Assembly (NCBI GenBank): GCA_036389485.1
Contig: DASVPR010000038.1
Coordinates: 31,516 to 95,515, forward strand
Source of the DNA: CADCVT01 sp036389485
Lineage (GTDB): Bacteria > Actinomycetota > Thermoleophilia > Solirubrobacterales > Solirubrobacteraceae
Direction of reading: 5' to 3'
Length of the DNA stretch: 64,000 nt
Shown: positions 33,467 through 41,067 of the stretch, piece by piece
How the letters are laid out: each line of letters starts with the position of its first letter
Numbering within the stretch: position 1 is the first letter of the stretch
Program-made: the position numbers and the translations under genes
Notes under the pieces: generated by a model
Seen by the model: only the letters and a program-made list of their open reading frames with translations
Told to the model about the DNA's origin: nothing
Databases searched by the model: none

Positions 33467-34518
33467 CGCGCGGCGAGCAGCTCGCCGAGCGGCGGCGCGA
33501 CCGCGTCGAGCTGGTCGAACGTGCACGAGCGCGGCTCGCGATCCGGGCGCCAGCGGCGGAAGCGGGCCGGGTGGCGGAAGCGACCGCGGTCGACCTGGTC
33601 GTAGGCGAGCTCGGCCACGCGCTCGATCGCCAGCGGGATCCAGTCGAGCGGCATGTCGCGCGGGTCCCACCGGCCCGCGGCGCCCGGCAGCCGCCCGGTC
33701 TCCCCTCCCTGCAGCGAGTAGCCGTGCTCCCACGGATGGCCTTCGAGGGGGACGGCGAGCGGCCGCAGCTCGTCGAGCAGCTCGAGCCGGCGGCGCTCGG
33801 CGAACTGGCTCGCGACGCCGACGTGGACGAGCGCGCCGCCGTCGTCGTAGAGGCCGAGCAGGAGCGAGCCGACCATCGGGCGCCCGGCGTGGAAGCGCAG
33901 CCCGGCGATGACGCAGTCGGCGGTCCGCTCGCGCTTGACCTTGACGATCGCCCTGGCGCCCGGCTCGTAGCGGGCGGCGCGCGGCTTCGCGATGACGCCG
34001 TCGATGCCCGCGCCCTGGAAGCGCTCGAGCCAGTCCTCCGCTCTTGCGGGATCCTCCGTGGCCGGCGTGACGTGGATCGGCGGCGTGGTGCGCAGCTGCT
34101 CGAGCCGCGCGCGGCGGTCGGTGAACGGCGCGTCGCGGAGGTCCTCGTCGCCGAGCGCGAGCAGGTCGAACGCGACGAACGCCGCGGGCGCCTCCGCGGC
34201 GAGGCGGTCGGCTCGCGTCTTGGCCGGGTGCAGGCGGCGCATGAGCGTCGGGAAGTCGAAGGAGCCGGTCAAGACAATCTCGCCATCGAGGACGACGCGC
34301 GGCTCGTCGAGCGCGCGTAGGCCGTCGACGACCTCCGGGAAGTACCGCGCGAGCGGGCGGTCGTGGCGGCTGCGGACGTCGACCTCGTCGCCGTCTTTGA
34401 ATGCGATGGCGCGGAACCCGTCCCACTTCGGCTCGTACACGTGGCCTTGGCGCGGCAGCTCGCGCGCCAGGCGGCCGAGCATCGGCTTGAGCGGCGGGCC
34501 GAACGGGAGCGGGGTCAC
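33463..34518 (-). CDS. ATP-dependent DNA ligase (LigD/LigC-like)
   Basis: The 351-residue enzyme has the nucleotidyltransferase motif I EPKWDGFRAI with the adenylated Lys at residue 31. Motif III/IIIa follows (AFVAFDLLALGDEDL), then GVIAKP and IVKVKRERTADCVI as motifs IV-V, and a C-terminal OB-fold of about 130 residues. It seals nicks or breaks in DNA and probably works with the LigD polymerase encoded by the overlapping downstream gene. ATG at 34518 gives a normal N-terminus for the family. Confidence 0.93.
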   Translation of the reverse strand: MTPLPFGPPLKPMLGRLARELPRQGHVYEPKWDGFRAIAFKDGDEVDVRSRHDRPLARYFPEVVDGLRALDEPRVVLDGEIVLTGSFDFPTLMRRLHPAKTRADRLAAEAPAAFVAFDLLALGDEDLRDAPFTDRRARLEQLRTTPPIHVTPATEDPARAEDWLERFQGAGIDGVIAKPRAARYEPGARAIVKVKRERTADCVIAGLRFHAGRPMVGSLLLGLYDDGGALVHVGVASQFAERRRLELLDELRPLAVPLEGHPWEHGYSLQGGETGRLPGAAGRWDPRDMPLDWIPLAIERVAELAYDQVDRGRFRHPARFRRWRPDREPRSCTFDQLDAVAPPLGELLAAR

Positions 34519-34710
34519 AGACGCCTTCTACCCGGCACCGACGTACTCCCGGTATGGCTGGCGCACGGATCCAGTGGCTGATGGCGTCGGCGGGGCCGCT
34601 CGCGCGGCTCGGCGACGGTCGGGCGCAAGAGCGGCAAGCCGCGGGCGGCGCCCGTGCTCGGGCGAGCCCCTCGACCGGTCGCCGCTTCAAAAGGTGTGAG
34701 ATCCGGGGTG

Positions 34711-34728
34711 GAACCGCTTGTGCGGTTC
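34711..34728. other. Perfect hairpin GAACCGC-TTGT-GCGGTTC in leader of small ORF
   Basis: A 7-bp perfect stem with a 4-base loop lies 50 bp upstream of the 60-codon ORF at 34778, in a 259-bp stretch with no other gene. Nearby GGAACC/GGTTCC could form an alternative outer pairing. A structured leader or small RNA is possible. No T-run follows, so it is not a classic terminator. Confidence 0.35.
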
Positions 34729-34777
34729 GTGGCATGGTTCCGTGGTCCCCGACGTTCGCCGGAGGTGGCGAGACAGC

Positions 34778-34960
34778 ATGGCCTACGAGCGCTGGTCGAA
34801 GCGCATGGATGACGCGGTCGCGAGCACCTGGCTCCGAGGCCTCCGCTCCCAAAGCCGCCCCCAGCCGATCTCATCCGCGCAGCGGCTGCTCAAGAACGCG
34901 CCGCGCGCGCACACGTCGCTCGGGAACCTCGACCGCCAGGTCGCGGCCGCCGAGCGCTAG
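34778..34960 (+). CDS. Small hypothetical protein (60 residues)
   Basis: ATG 34778 is preceded by GGAGGTGG (34761-34768) about 10 bp upstream, a good ribosome binding site. The product begins MAYERWSKRMDDAVASTWLR and is basic and probably helical, ending in GNLDRQVAAAER. Third positions are mostly G or C as in real genes here. I do not recognise a family. It lies between the ligase (divergent) and the GntR gene (convergent). Confidence 0.45.
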   Translation: MAYERWSKRMDDAVASTWLRGLRSQSRPQPISSAQRLLKNAPRAHTSLGNLDRQVAAAER

Positions 34961-35111
34961 GCGGGAGAAGGGCGAGGGCGCGTCCGGAAGGGCGCGCCCC
35001 GCCCCGCCGCCGCATCGGCCCCTCCCCTACGGCGGTCCCCTGCCGCGACGAGGTCCGCCGGATCTTCCGCGCGTCGCGCGTCGGCACGATCGCCGGCACA
35101 TCGCCCCGGGG

Positions 35112-35786
35112 TCAGCGGGCGCCCTCGCGCGGCGCGGCGCCGGCGAGCCGCTCGAGCGCGGCGGCGGCCGACTCGCGGAGGTGGTCGCGCAGCGCCTCCG
35201 GCCCTCGGCTCTCGAGCTCCTCGACGAGCCGCTCGTGGTCGGCGGCGAGGCGCTCGTACGTCCAGCTCGGTTGGATCTGGACGAGGAAGAGCCGCATCTC
35301 GCCGTCGAGCGCGCGGTGCGCCTCGGCGATGCGCGCGCTTCCGGCCGCCGCGACGAGCGCGGTGTGCAGCGCGGCGTGGGCCTCGGCGACGGCGCTCCAG
35401 CCCGGGCGGCCGCGGCGGCACGCGCTCGCGAGCCGTGCGGCGGCCGCGCGGACGGTGTCGGGGAGCCTGCCGCCGCGGCGCTCCAGCGCGAGCCGCGCCG
35501 CCTCGATCTCCAGCGCGGCACGCAGCTCGTAGAGCCCCCGGACGGCGTCGGCGTCGAGCGCCGCGACCCGCGCGCCGCGGTGCGGCTCGATCGTCACGAG
35601 CCCTTCGGCCTCGAGCGCGCGCAGCGCCGCGCGGACGGTGTGGCGGGCGACGTCGTACGTCCGGCTCAGCTCGTGCTCGCGCAACCGCTCGTCCCCGGCG
35701 AGGTCGCCGTCGAGGATGCGGTCGCGCAGCGCGCCGGCCAGCGCGTCGACGGTCGAGCGCCGCTCGAGAGGGACGACCTCGCTCAC
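35112..35786 (-). CDS. GntR family regulator, FCD (FadR) subfamily
   Basis: The 224-residue protein has an N-terminal winged helix (LREHELSRTYDVARHTVRAA and LEAEGLVTIEPHRGARVA at about residues 35-78) and a helical FCD effector domain. That domain has a likely metal-binding His in EAHAALHTALV near 143. It starts with GTG overlapping the transporter stop as GTGA, so it is translated with the transporter. A palindrome of the FCD-operator type lies at the beginning of the transporter gene, so autoregulation of this operon is likely. The ligand is unknown but probably a substrate of the transporter. Confidence 0.9.
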   Translation of the reverse strand: MSEVVPLERRSTVDALAGALRDRILDGDLAGDERLREHELSRTYDVARHTVRAALRALEAEGLVTIEPHRGARVAALDADAVRGLYELRAALEIEAARLALERRGGRLPDTVRAAAARLASACRRGRPGWSAVAEAHAALHTALVAAAGSARIAEAHRALDGEMRLFLVQIQPSWTYERLAADHERLVEELESRGPEALRDHLRESAAAALERLAGAAPREGAR

Positions 35787-36763
35787 GTGCGCCCGCCCTC
35801 CGCGGCGAGGGCGCGCGGCTCAGCCGTCGGGGCGCGCCGCGCGAACCCCGGTCGGGCGCCGCGCGGGAGCGCCAGCGCGGCCAGCCCGGCGAGGACGAGC
35901 GCAGCGCCGGCGATCGCCAGCGACCCGGGCCGCTCGGCCAGCACGACCGCGCCGAGGACGCTCGCGGTCAGCGGCTCGGCGAGCGTCAGCGTCGCCGTCT
36001 CCCCCGCCGTGAGCAGGCGCAGGCCATGGGCGAAGAGGATGTACGCCAGCGCGGTCGGGATCGCGCCGAGGTACAGCGCGAGGAGGAAGCCGTCGCTGCT
36101 CGCCAGCGGCCCGCCGCCGTGCACGACGAGCACCGGCGCGAGCAGCAGCGCCGCGAGCCCGAACCCGCGCGCCATGACCGCCTCCGGCGCATGGCCGGCC
36201 GCCAGCATCCGCTTCGACCCGACGGTGTACGCCGCATACGACGCGCCCGCGACGAGCGCCAGCCCAACGCCGAGCGCCGACACCTTCGCGTCGCTCCCCG
36301 CGAGCACCAGCAGCACGACGCCCGCGGTCGCCAGCGCGGTGCACGCGGCCCAGCGACGCGTGAGCGGGCTGCCGTCGACGACCCGCCCGAGCAGCCCCGC
36401 GAGCGCGGGCGCCGACCCGAGCGCGACGACCGTCCCGACCGCGACGCCGGTGTCGTCGACCGCCGCGAAGAACGACAGCTGGTAGCCGGCGATCCCGACC
36501 GCGGCGCCGGCGAGAGCGCCGAGCGGCCACGCAGGGGTGGCGCCGCGCGTCTGGGACGCGGCGCTGCGGCGGTGCCTCTCCACTGCCCACGCGGCGAGGG
36601 CGAGGAGCGCCGCTCCCACGGCGACCCTCGCGGCGCCCACCGAGAGCGGAGAGCCGCCGGGGCCGAGCGCTTGGGCGGTGCCGGTGGTGCCGAAGAGGAC
36701 GGCGGCGAGGAGGACGAGCGCTCGGGGCACGCCACGGATTGTTCCACAATTCCACGACGGCAT
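35783..36763 (-). CDS. EamA/DMT family transporter
   Basis: The 326-residue protein has about ten hydrophobic helices in two EamA repeats. The first repeat includes LFGTTGTAQALGP and YQLSFFAAVDDTGVAVGTVV, and the second includes GASYAAYTVGSKRM and LTLAEPLTASVLGAVVLAER. Such transporters export amino acids or metabolites; the substrate is unknown. ATG at 36763 overlaps the methyltransferase stop as TGATG. GTG at 36730 would give 315 residues and leave the GntR-type palindrome upstream of the gene. The GntR gene overlaps its 3' end. Confidence 0.88.
   Translation of the reverse strand: MPSWNCGTIRGVPRALVLLAAVLFGTTGTAQALGPGGSPLSVGAARVAVGAALLALAAWAVERHRRSAASQTRGATPAWPLGALAGAAVGIAGYQLSFFAAVDDTGVAVGTVVALGSAPALAGLLGRVVDGSPLTRRWAACTALATAGVVLLVLAGSDAKVSALGVGLALVAGASYAAYTVGSKRMLAAGHAPEAVMARGFGLAALLLAPVLVVHGGGPLASSDGFLLALYLGAIPTALAYILFAHGLRLLTAGETATLTLAEPLTASVLGAVVLAERPGSLAIAGAALVLAGLAALALPRGARPGFARRAPTAEPRALAAEGGRT
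36738..36750. promoter_or_regulatory. Probable GntR/FCD operator ATTGTTCCACAAT
   Basis: On the minus strand this reads ATTGTGGAACAAT, a perfect 5-3-5 palindrome. It fits the TNGTNNNACNA consensus known for FCD-type GntR regulators. It lies at the 5' end of the transporter gene that is co-transcribed with a GntR/FCD gene: inside the frame if ATG 36763 is used, or 8 bp upstream if GTG 36730 is used. The regulator is most likely the product of 35112-35786. Confidence 0.72.
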
Positions 36764-37386
36764 CAATCCCCGCGCGGCAGGCGGAGGCGGTGGATCCCTA
36801 CGCGCGGTGGCTCGGAGGCGCCGGAGCTGGTCACGTCGAACCCTCGCTGCGCAGCGCCGGAGAGGAAGCCGGCGAGCGGCGGGCGGTTCGGGTCGGCGAG
36901 CCAGACGGGCGCTCCGAGGCGCGGGAGGAGGTCGAGGAGGACCGGGACGTTGCGGCGCTCGTAGAGGACGTCCGCGGCGAGGACGAGGTCCCAACGCTCG
37001 GCGACGAGCGTCTCGGGGTGGCGCCAGTCGGCCTCGCGCACGTCGATCGTCGCGCCGTTGCGCAGCGCGTTGCGGGTGGCGAGCGACAGCGCGTCCGCCG
37101 ACCAGTCCGTCGCGACGACCCGCGCACCGCCCAGCGCCGCCGCGATGCTCGGCAGCGCGAGGCCCCCGCAGCCGAGCTCGAGCAGCCGCGCGCCCCGCCA
37201 AGAGCGCGCCGCGACGACCCGCGCCAGCTCCACCCCGCTCGGCCACAGCTCCGCCCAGTACGGCATCCGCTCGTCGCGCTCGAAGGCCTCCTCGTCGATG
37301 AGCGCCTCCGAGTCGCGCGGCCGTAGCACGGCGAGCTCGCGGTCGCGCAGCGGCACGATCTCCTCGACGAGGTCCACGACGCGCAA
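36763..37386 (-). CDS. SAM-dependent methyltransferase (Methyltransf_16-like)
   Basis: From the TTG at 37386 the protein has 207 residues; GTG at 37377 would give 204. PYWAELWPSGVELA near residue 45 followed by LLELGCGGLALPSIAA near 70 is characteristic of the protein N-methyltransferase-like group. VVATDWSADAL gives the acidic SAM residue and LVLAADVLYERRN the post-I motif. Targets in this group are protein lysines, but none can be named. The stop overlaps the EamA start as TGATG. It is divergent from the next gene with only 11 bp between starts. Confidence 0.82.
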   Translation of the reverse strand: MRVVDLVEEIVPLRDRELAVLRPRDSEALIDEEAFERDERMPYWAELWPSGVELARVVAARSWRGARLLELGCGGLALPSIAAALGGARVVATDWSADALSLATRNALRNGATIDVREADWRHPETLVAERWDLVLAADVLYERRNVPVLLDLLPRLGAPVWLADPNRPPLAGFLSGAAQRGFDVTSSGASEPPRVGIHRLRLPRGD

Positions 37387-37397
37387 AGCTACGCGGC

Positions 37398-37883
37398 GTG
37401 ACCCTCGCGTACGTCTTCTGGCACTGGCCCGCGCAAAGCGGCGGCTACGAAGAGGCCATCGCGCGCTTTCACGAAGCACTCGGCCGCCCCGGCACCGCGA
37501 CGTTCAGGCTCGAAGCCGCCCCGTTCGACGCGGACGACCCGCCGTACGAGGACTGGTACCCCGTCGAGGACTGGGCCGCGATCGGGCACCTGAACGACTT
37601 CGCGGTCACTGGCGAACGCAAACCGCCTCACGACGCCGTCGCGCAGCGATCTCGCAAGGGGGCAGGCGCGGTCTTCAAGCTGGTCGAGGGGACCCTCCCG
37701 ATCCGCGACGTGACGTTCGCCGCCTGGACGAGCGAGCGTCCGCGCAGCGAAGGCGCAGCCATCTGGCAGCGTCAGCTCGTCCTGGGTCCCGCGCCGGAGT
37801 ACGCGGTCTTGGCGGCGTCGCCGGTCGAGGTCCCGCCCGGCGCCGTGCTCACGCGCCCACGCCTGGTCGCCGCCGGCGCGTGA
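37398..37883 (+). CDS. Conserved hypothetical protein (161 residues)
   Basis: The frame starts with GTG and reads MTLAYVFWHWPAQSGGYEEA, then GHLNDFAVTGERKPPHDAV and GAGAVFKLVEGTLP. The pattern of short strands and helices suggests a small alpha/beta or ferredoxin-like fold such as an ABM/EthD-type domain, but I do not recognise the family. Its last 112 bp overlap the convergent YihY gene on the other strand. Codon use and amino-acid composition look real. Confidence 0.65.
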   Translation: MTLAYVFWHWPAQSGGYEEAIARFHEALGRPGTATFRLEAAPFDADDPPYEDWYPVEDWAAIGHLNDFAVTGERKPPHDAVAQRSRKGAGAVFKLVEGTLPIRDVTFAAWTSERPRSEGAAIWQRQLVLGPAPEYAVLAASPVEVPPGAVLTRPRLVAAGA

Positions 37884-38659
37884 TCGCGCGCCCGCCGCTC
37901 CGCCCGCACCGCGACCCCGGACCCGACCAGCATCACCATCGCCATCACGTACAGGCCGACGAGCAGGACCGCGAGCAGCAGGAACAGCCGCACCGCCGCG
38001 AACCCGGCCGCCGCCTCGAAGTAGAGCCCGATCAGGAACGGGACCGCCTGCAGCGCGATCCCCGCCGGCAACGCCCCGACGAACGCCGAGCGCCAGTCGA
38101 GCCGCGACCGCGGCGCGTGCCGGTAGATCACCGCGAACACCACGATCGAGCCGAACGTGTTGAAGACGACCGTCGTCGCGCGGCCGCCGAACGACAGGTG
38201 CCGCAGGACGTCCCCGATCACCGGCGCGCCCGCGGCCGCGAACGCGAACGCGACCGCGACCAAAGCGCCGAGGACCAGGTTGCGCAGCCGCCCGGTGAAG
38301 ACGTCGTGGCGCCGGCGGTCGAGCATCCGCGACTCGCAGCGCTCGATCACCCCGATCGCGCCCGACGACGTCCACAGCATCGACACCACCGCGAGCGCCA
38401 GCAGCCACGGCGAGTTGTCGCGTGTCCTCGTGACGAGCTCGACGACGTCGTTGTGGACGGCGTCCGGCAGGAACCGGTTGAGCTGCTCCGCGACCTCCAC
38501 CGCCGACAGGAAGTCCTCCAGCAGCAGCGCCTCCAGAGCCGCGACCCCGAGCGCGAACGGCGCGAGCGACAGCAGCAGGTAGTAGGTGAGGGCCGGGACG
38601 TCGTCCGCGATCCCCTGCCCCCAGTAGAAGTCGAACGCCCCCCGGGCCAGCCGCCGCAT
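37772..38659 (-). CDS. YihY/BrkB family inner membrane protein
   Basis: The 295-residue protein has about six transmembrane helices and family motifs DDVPALTYYLLLSLAPFALG near residue 19, SPWLLALAVVSMLWTSSGAI near 83 and GALPAGIALQAVPFLIGLYF near 197. The function is not firmly known; RNase BN was an earlier wrong assignment for the E. coli relative. The hydrophilic C-terminal tail (about residues 255-295) lies opposite the end of the 37398-37883 gene. Confidence 0.88.
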   Translation of the reverse strand: MRRLARGAFDFYWGQGIADDVPALTYYLLLSLAPFALGVAALEALLLEDFLSAVEVAEQLNRFLPDAVHNDVVELVTRTRDNSPWLLALAVVSMLWTSSGAIGVIERCESRMLDRRRHDVFTGRLRNLVLGALVAVAFAFAAAGAPVIGDVLRHLSFGGRATTVVFNTFGSIVVFAVIYRHAPRSRLDWRSAFVGALPAGIALQAVPFLIGLYFEAAAGFAAVRLFLLLAVLLVGLYVMAMVMLVGSGVAVRAERRARDHAPAATRRGRVSTAPGGTSTGDAAKTAYSGAGPRTS

Positions 38660-38675
38660 GCCCCGATCCTCCCCG

Positions 38676-39110
38676 CTACCGCTGCACCCGGAACCGGAGG
38701 GCGTGGATCTGCGACTGCCCGTACGACCCGGTCTGCACAGGGCCGGCGGCGGTGGCGCGGTCGCCGATGCGCGGGTCCCGCCGCGGACGCAGCGACGGGG
38801 CGACGTCGATCGCCGTCAGGCCCGGCAGCGAGATGGACCCGGCCGCGACGACGACGTGCAGGTCCCCGTCGCCGTCGGGGTCGACGCGCTCGACGTAGAC
38901 GATGCGCCCCGTCACGCTCCGGCAGTCTGGGACGCCGGCCGGACAGCGCGCGGGCTTCAGCGCGCGCGGCGAGGGCTTGCGGTCGCGCGCGCGGGGCTTC
39001 GAGGGCCCGGGTGCCGCGTCCCTCCCCAGCGGCTCCTCCCCCGCCTCGCGCGCGAGCAGCACCAGCCCGCCCGCCGCGAGCACCGCCACGGCGAGCAGGA
39101 GCCTCAGCAC
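38676..39110 (-). CDS. Secreted or lipid-anchored-like small hypothetical protein
   Basis: The 144-residue product starts with GTG directly after the hydrolase stop (no gap). It has a signal/anchor helix (LRLLLAVAVLAAGGLVLLAR) and a Pro/Arg-rich linker. The compact C-terminal domain has one Cys pair (CPAGVPDC), VTGRIVYVERVDPDGDGDLH and GDRATAAGPVQTGSYGQSQI. The domain looks like a small OB-type beta barrel found in many Solirubrobacterales secreted proteins; function unknown. It is probably the last gene of the 41855-38676 operon. Confidence 0.72.
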   Translation of the reverse strand: MLRLLLAVAVLAAGGLVLLAREAGEEPLGRDAAPGPSKPRARDRKPSPRALKPARCPAGVPDCRSVTGRIVYVERVDPDGDGDLHVVVAAGSISLPGLTAIDVAPSLRPRRDPRIGDRATAAGPVQTGSYGQSQIHALRFRVQR

Positions 39111-39890
39111 CTACGCGGCGACCGGCCGGCGCGCGGTGACCTCGAGCACCGTGCGCGCGACCAGGTCCGGGTCGTCCCACATCGGGACGTGGCCGAGCCC
39201 CGGCATCTCCACGAGCTCGGCGCTCGCCGGCAGGATCCGCCTCAGCGGCTCCCAGTACGCCGGGTAGCGCAGGATGCGGTCGTCGGTCCCCCACGCGATC
39301 CGGATCGGGACGTCGATCGATCGGAAGTCCTTCGGCGGGCCGTCACGGCCGATCGCCTTCAAGAGCGGCAGGAACGCGGGGCAGCCCGCGGCGCCGCGGA
39401 TCATCGCGGCGGCGGCCCGCGGCGGCACGCGCTCGGGCCGCGCCATGACGTCGCGCAGCGCGAACCTCCGCAGCCTGGGGCGGCGCGCGAGGAAGTCGGC
39501 GCTCGGGCCGCCGACCTTCAGCGACCAGTACGTCCGTCGGAAGAACGCCTGGACGCGCTTCGCCTCGCGGCTGTCCTCCTCCCATCCCCCGCCCGGAGAC
39601 AGCGCCACGACGCTCCTCGCCCGGCCCCGCTTGGCCAGCTCGAGCGCCATCCACCCCCCGAGCGAGTTGCCGACGAGGTGGGCGGTCTCGTAACCGGCGC
39701 GGTCCATGTCGCGCTCGATGGCGTCCGCCAGCGCGGTCGTCGACGGGTCCGGCAGGTCCTCCCCGCCGCAGTGCCCGGCGAGTTTGACGGCGAGGACGTC
39801 GTGCTCGCGCTCGAGCGCCGGGAGGAGCGGCTCCCACGCCTCCCACGTCCCGCTGAACCCGTGGACGAGGATCATCGGCTCGCGGCTCAT
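39111..39890 (-). CDS. Alpha/beta hydrolase
   Basis: The 259-residue protein has ILVHGFSGTWEAW near residue 7, the Ser nucleophile in LVGNSLGGWMALEL near 92, the Asp in IAWGTDDRILRYP near 194 and the His in MPGLGHVPMWDDPD near 227. It is therefore a serine hydrolase, esterase or lipase type; substrate unknown. Its ATG overlaps the thioesterase stop (ATGA), so it is coupled to the thioesterase and DUF3052 genes. Confidence 0.9.
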   Translation of the reverse strand: MSREPMILVHGFSGTWEAWEPLLPALEREHDVLAVKLAGHCGGEDLPDPSTTALADAIERDMDRAGYETAHLVGNSLGGWMALELAKRGRARSVVALSPGGGWEEDSREAKRVQAFFRRTYWSLKVGGPSADFLARRPRLRRFALRDVMARPERVPPRAAAAMIRGAAGCPAFLPLLKAIGRDGPPKDFRSIDVPIRIAWGTDDRILRYPAYWEPLRRILPASAELVEMPGLGHVPMWDDPDLVARTVLEVTARRPVAA

Positions 39891-40660
39891 CGGCGAGCAA
39901 CGTACAACGTCTGCTGCCCCGTGCCCACCGGGCCGTCGGCGTCGTGGAGCGTCGAGAGCGCGAGCCCGACGCCGCCGGGCTGCACGATCGTCCGCGCCGC
40001 CACGCCGACCCACTCGCCGCGCGGCGGGCGGTGCAGCTGGACGGTCAGATCGGTGTTGATGAAGAGCCACTCGTCCCAGGGGAGGACCTGGCTGATCCCG
40101 TTGCCGAAGTCGGCCGCCGCGGCGGCGCGCATCGCGGGCGACGGCTCCTCGTGGTCGACGACCGGCTGCGCGAGGCGGAACCACACCGCGCCCGGGCCGC
40201 GCGACCAGTCGCCCTCGACCCACCGCATGTCCATGCCCGTGCGATGGAACGCCTCGTCGGCCTCGTGGGCCCAGCGCTCGTGGCGCCCCTCGCCGGGGCC
40301 GGGCGCGAGCGGCCGGCCGGCGGTGTCGCGCGGGACGCCCTCGAGGTCCTGCCGGTGGAGGAAGACGGCGCTCGCGCGGCAGATCTCCTTCCCCTCCTCC
40401 TCCGCCAGGGTCAGGCGGGCGCTCGCCAGCTGCAGCCGGCGCCCCGGCCGCCAGACCTCCGCGGTCACCTTCACCGGCTGGAGCGGGACGGGGCCCAGGA
40501 ACTCCACGGTCAGCCGCGCGAGCTGGAAGTCGTCGACGAGCGCCTCCATCGCGCGGACCATCAGCGCGGCCGGCGCCCCGCCGTGTTGCTGTGTGGGATC
40601 CCACGGCCCGCGCGCGTGGCCCGTCGGGACGAACACGTCGCCCCGGCGCTCGAAGATCAC
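39887..40660 (-). CDS. Acyl-CoA thioesterase-like, double hotdog protein
   Basis: The 257-residue protein has TQQHGGAPAALMVRAMEALV near residue 26 and LTVEFLGPVPLQPVKVTAEV near 49, then a second hotdog half with DEWLFINTDLTVQLHRPPRG near 203. These match the TesB-like/4HBT_3 acyl-CoA thioesterase family. It would hydrolyse acyl-CoA; chain preference is unknown. It starts with GTG in a GTGA overlap with the DUF3052 gene and ends in an ATGA overlap with the hydrolase gene. Confidence 0.87.
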   Translation of the reverse strand: MIFERRGDVFVPTGHARGPWDPTQQHGGAPAALMVRAMEALVDDFQLARLTVEFLGPVPLQPVKVTAEVWRPGRRLQLASARLTLAEEEGKEICRASAVFLHRQDLEGVPRDTAGRPLAPGPGEGRHERWAHEADEAFHRTGMDMRWVEGDWSRGPGAVWFRLAQPVVDHEEPSPAMRAAAAADFGNGISQVLPWDEWLFINTDLTVQLHRPPRGEWVGVAARTIVQPGGVGLALSTLHDADGPVGTGQQTLYVARR

Positions 40661-41067
40661 TTCCGAAGCTCTTTCCGCACGACGAGCTTCAGCCCCGACC
40701 ACGTCTCGTCGACCGCCGCGACCTTCACGTCGACCAGCCCGAGCGGAAGCGCGTCCTCGCGGATCGTGTCCTCGGTGATGTCGGTCTTCACGCCCGAGCT
40801 CCTCTTCGGCCACGACACCCACGCCGACCCGTCCGGGAACACCGCCTCCATCAGCTTCGGCAGCCGCTGCCTCAGCTCCGCGCGCGACGTCGCGAACTGC
40901 ACCAGCACGTCGAGCCCCTTCGAGAGCCGCCGGGACACGGTCACGCCCGCCGGAAGCTCGCCGAGCAGCTGGTCGAAGTGGTCGGGCGCCGAGAGCCACG
41001 CCACCCGATGCCCCTCCTTGACGCCGAGCTTCTTCGGCAGCGGGGTCCCGGAGTACCCGGCGGTCAT
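40657..41067 (-). CDS. DUF3052 family protein
   Basis: The 136-residue protein carries GYSGTPLPKKLGVKEGHRVA at the N-terminus, DVLVQFATSRAEL near residue 52 and WVSWPKRSSGVKTDITEDTI near 83, diagnostic of DUF3052. The family is cytosolic and of unknown function, often found near hydrolases or regulators in actinobacteria. Both ends overlap neighbours (ATGA with the hydrolase, GTGA with the thioesterase), so four genes here are translationally coupled. Confidence 0.87.
   Translation of the reverse strand: MTAGYSGTPLPKKLGVKEGHRVAWLSAPDHFDQLLGELPAGVTVSRRLSKGLDVLVQFATSRAELRQRLPKLMEAVFPDGSAWVSWPKRSSGVKTDITEDTIREDALPLGLVDVKVAAVDETWSGLKLVVRKELRK

Noticed and set aside
34700..34760. Possible group II intron or tRNA-like element
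   Set aside because: There is only one short hairpin and no domain V, reverse transcriptase, T-loop or CCA end.
34961..35111. Possible coding remnant on either strand between the small ORF and the GntR gene
   Set aside because: Short frames exist but none shows a family motif, a start with an SD, or a length that supports a gene.
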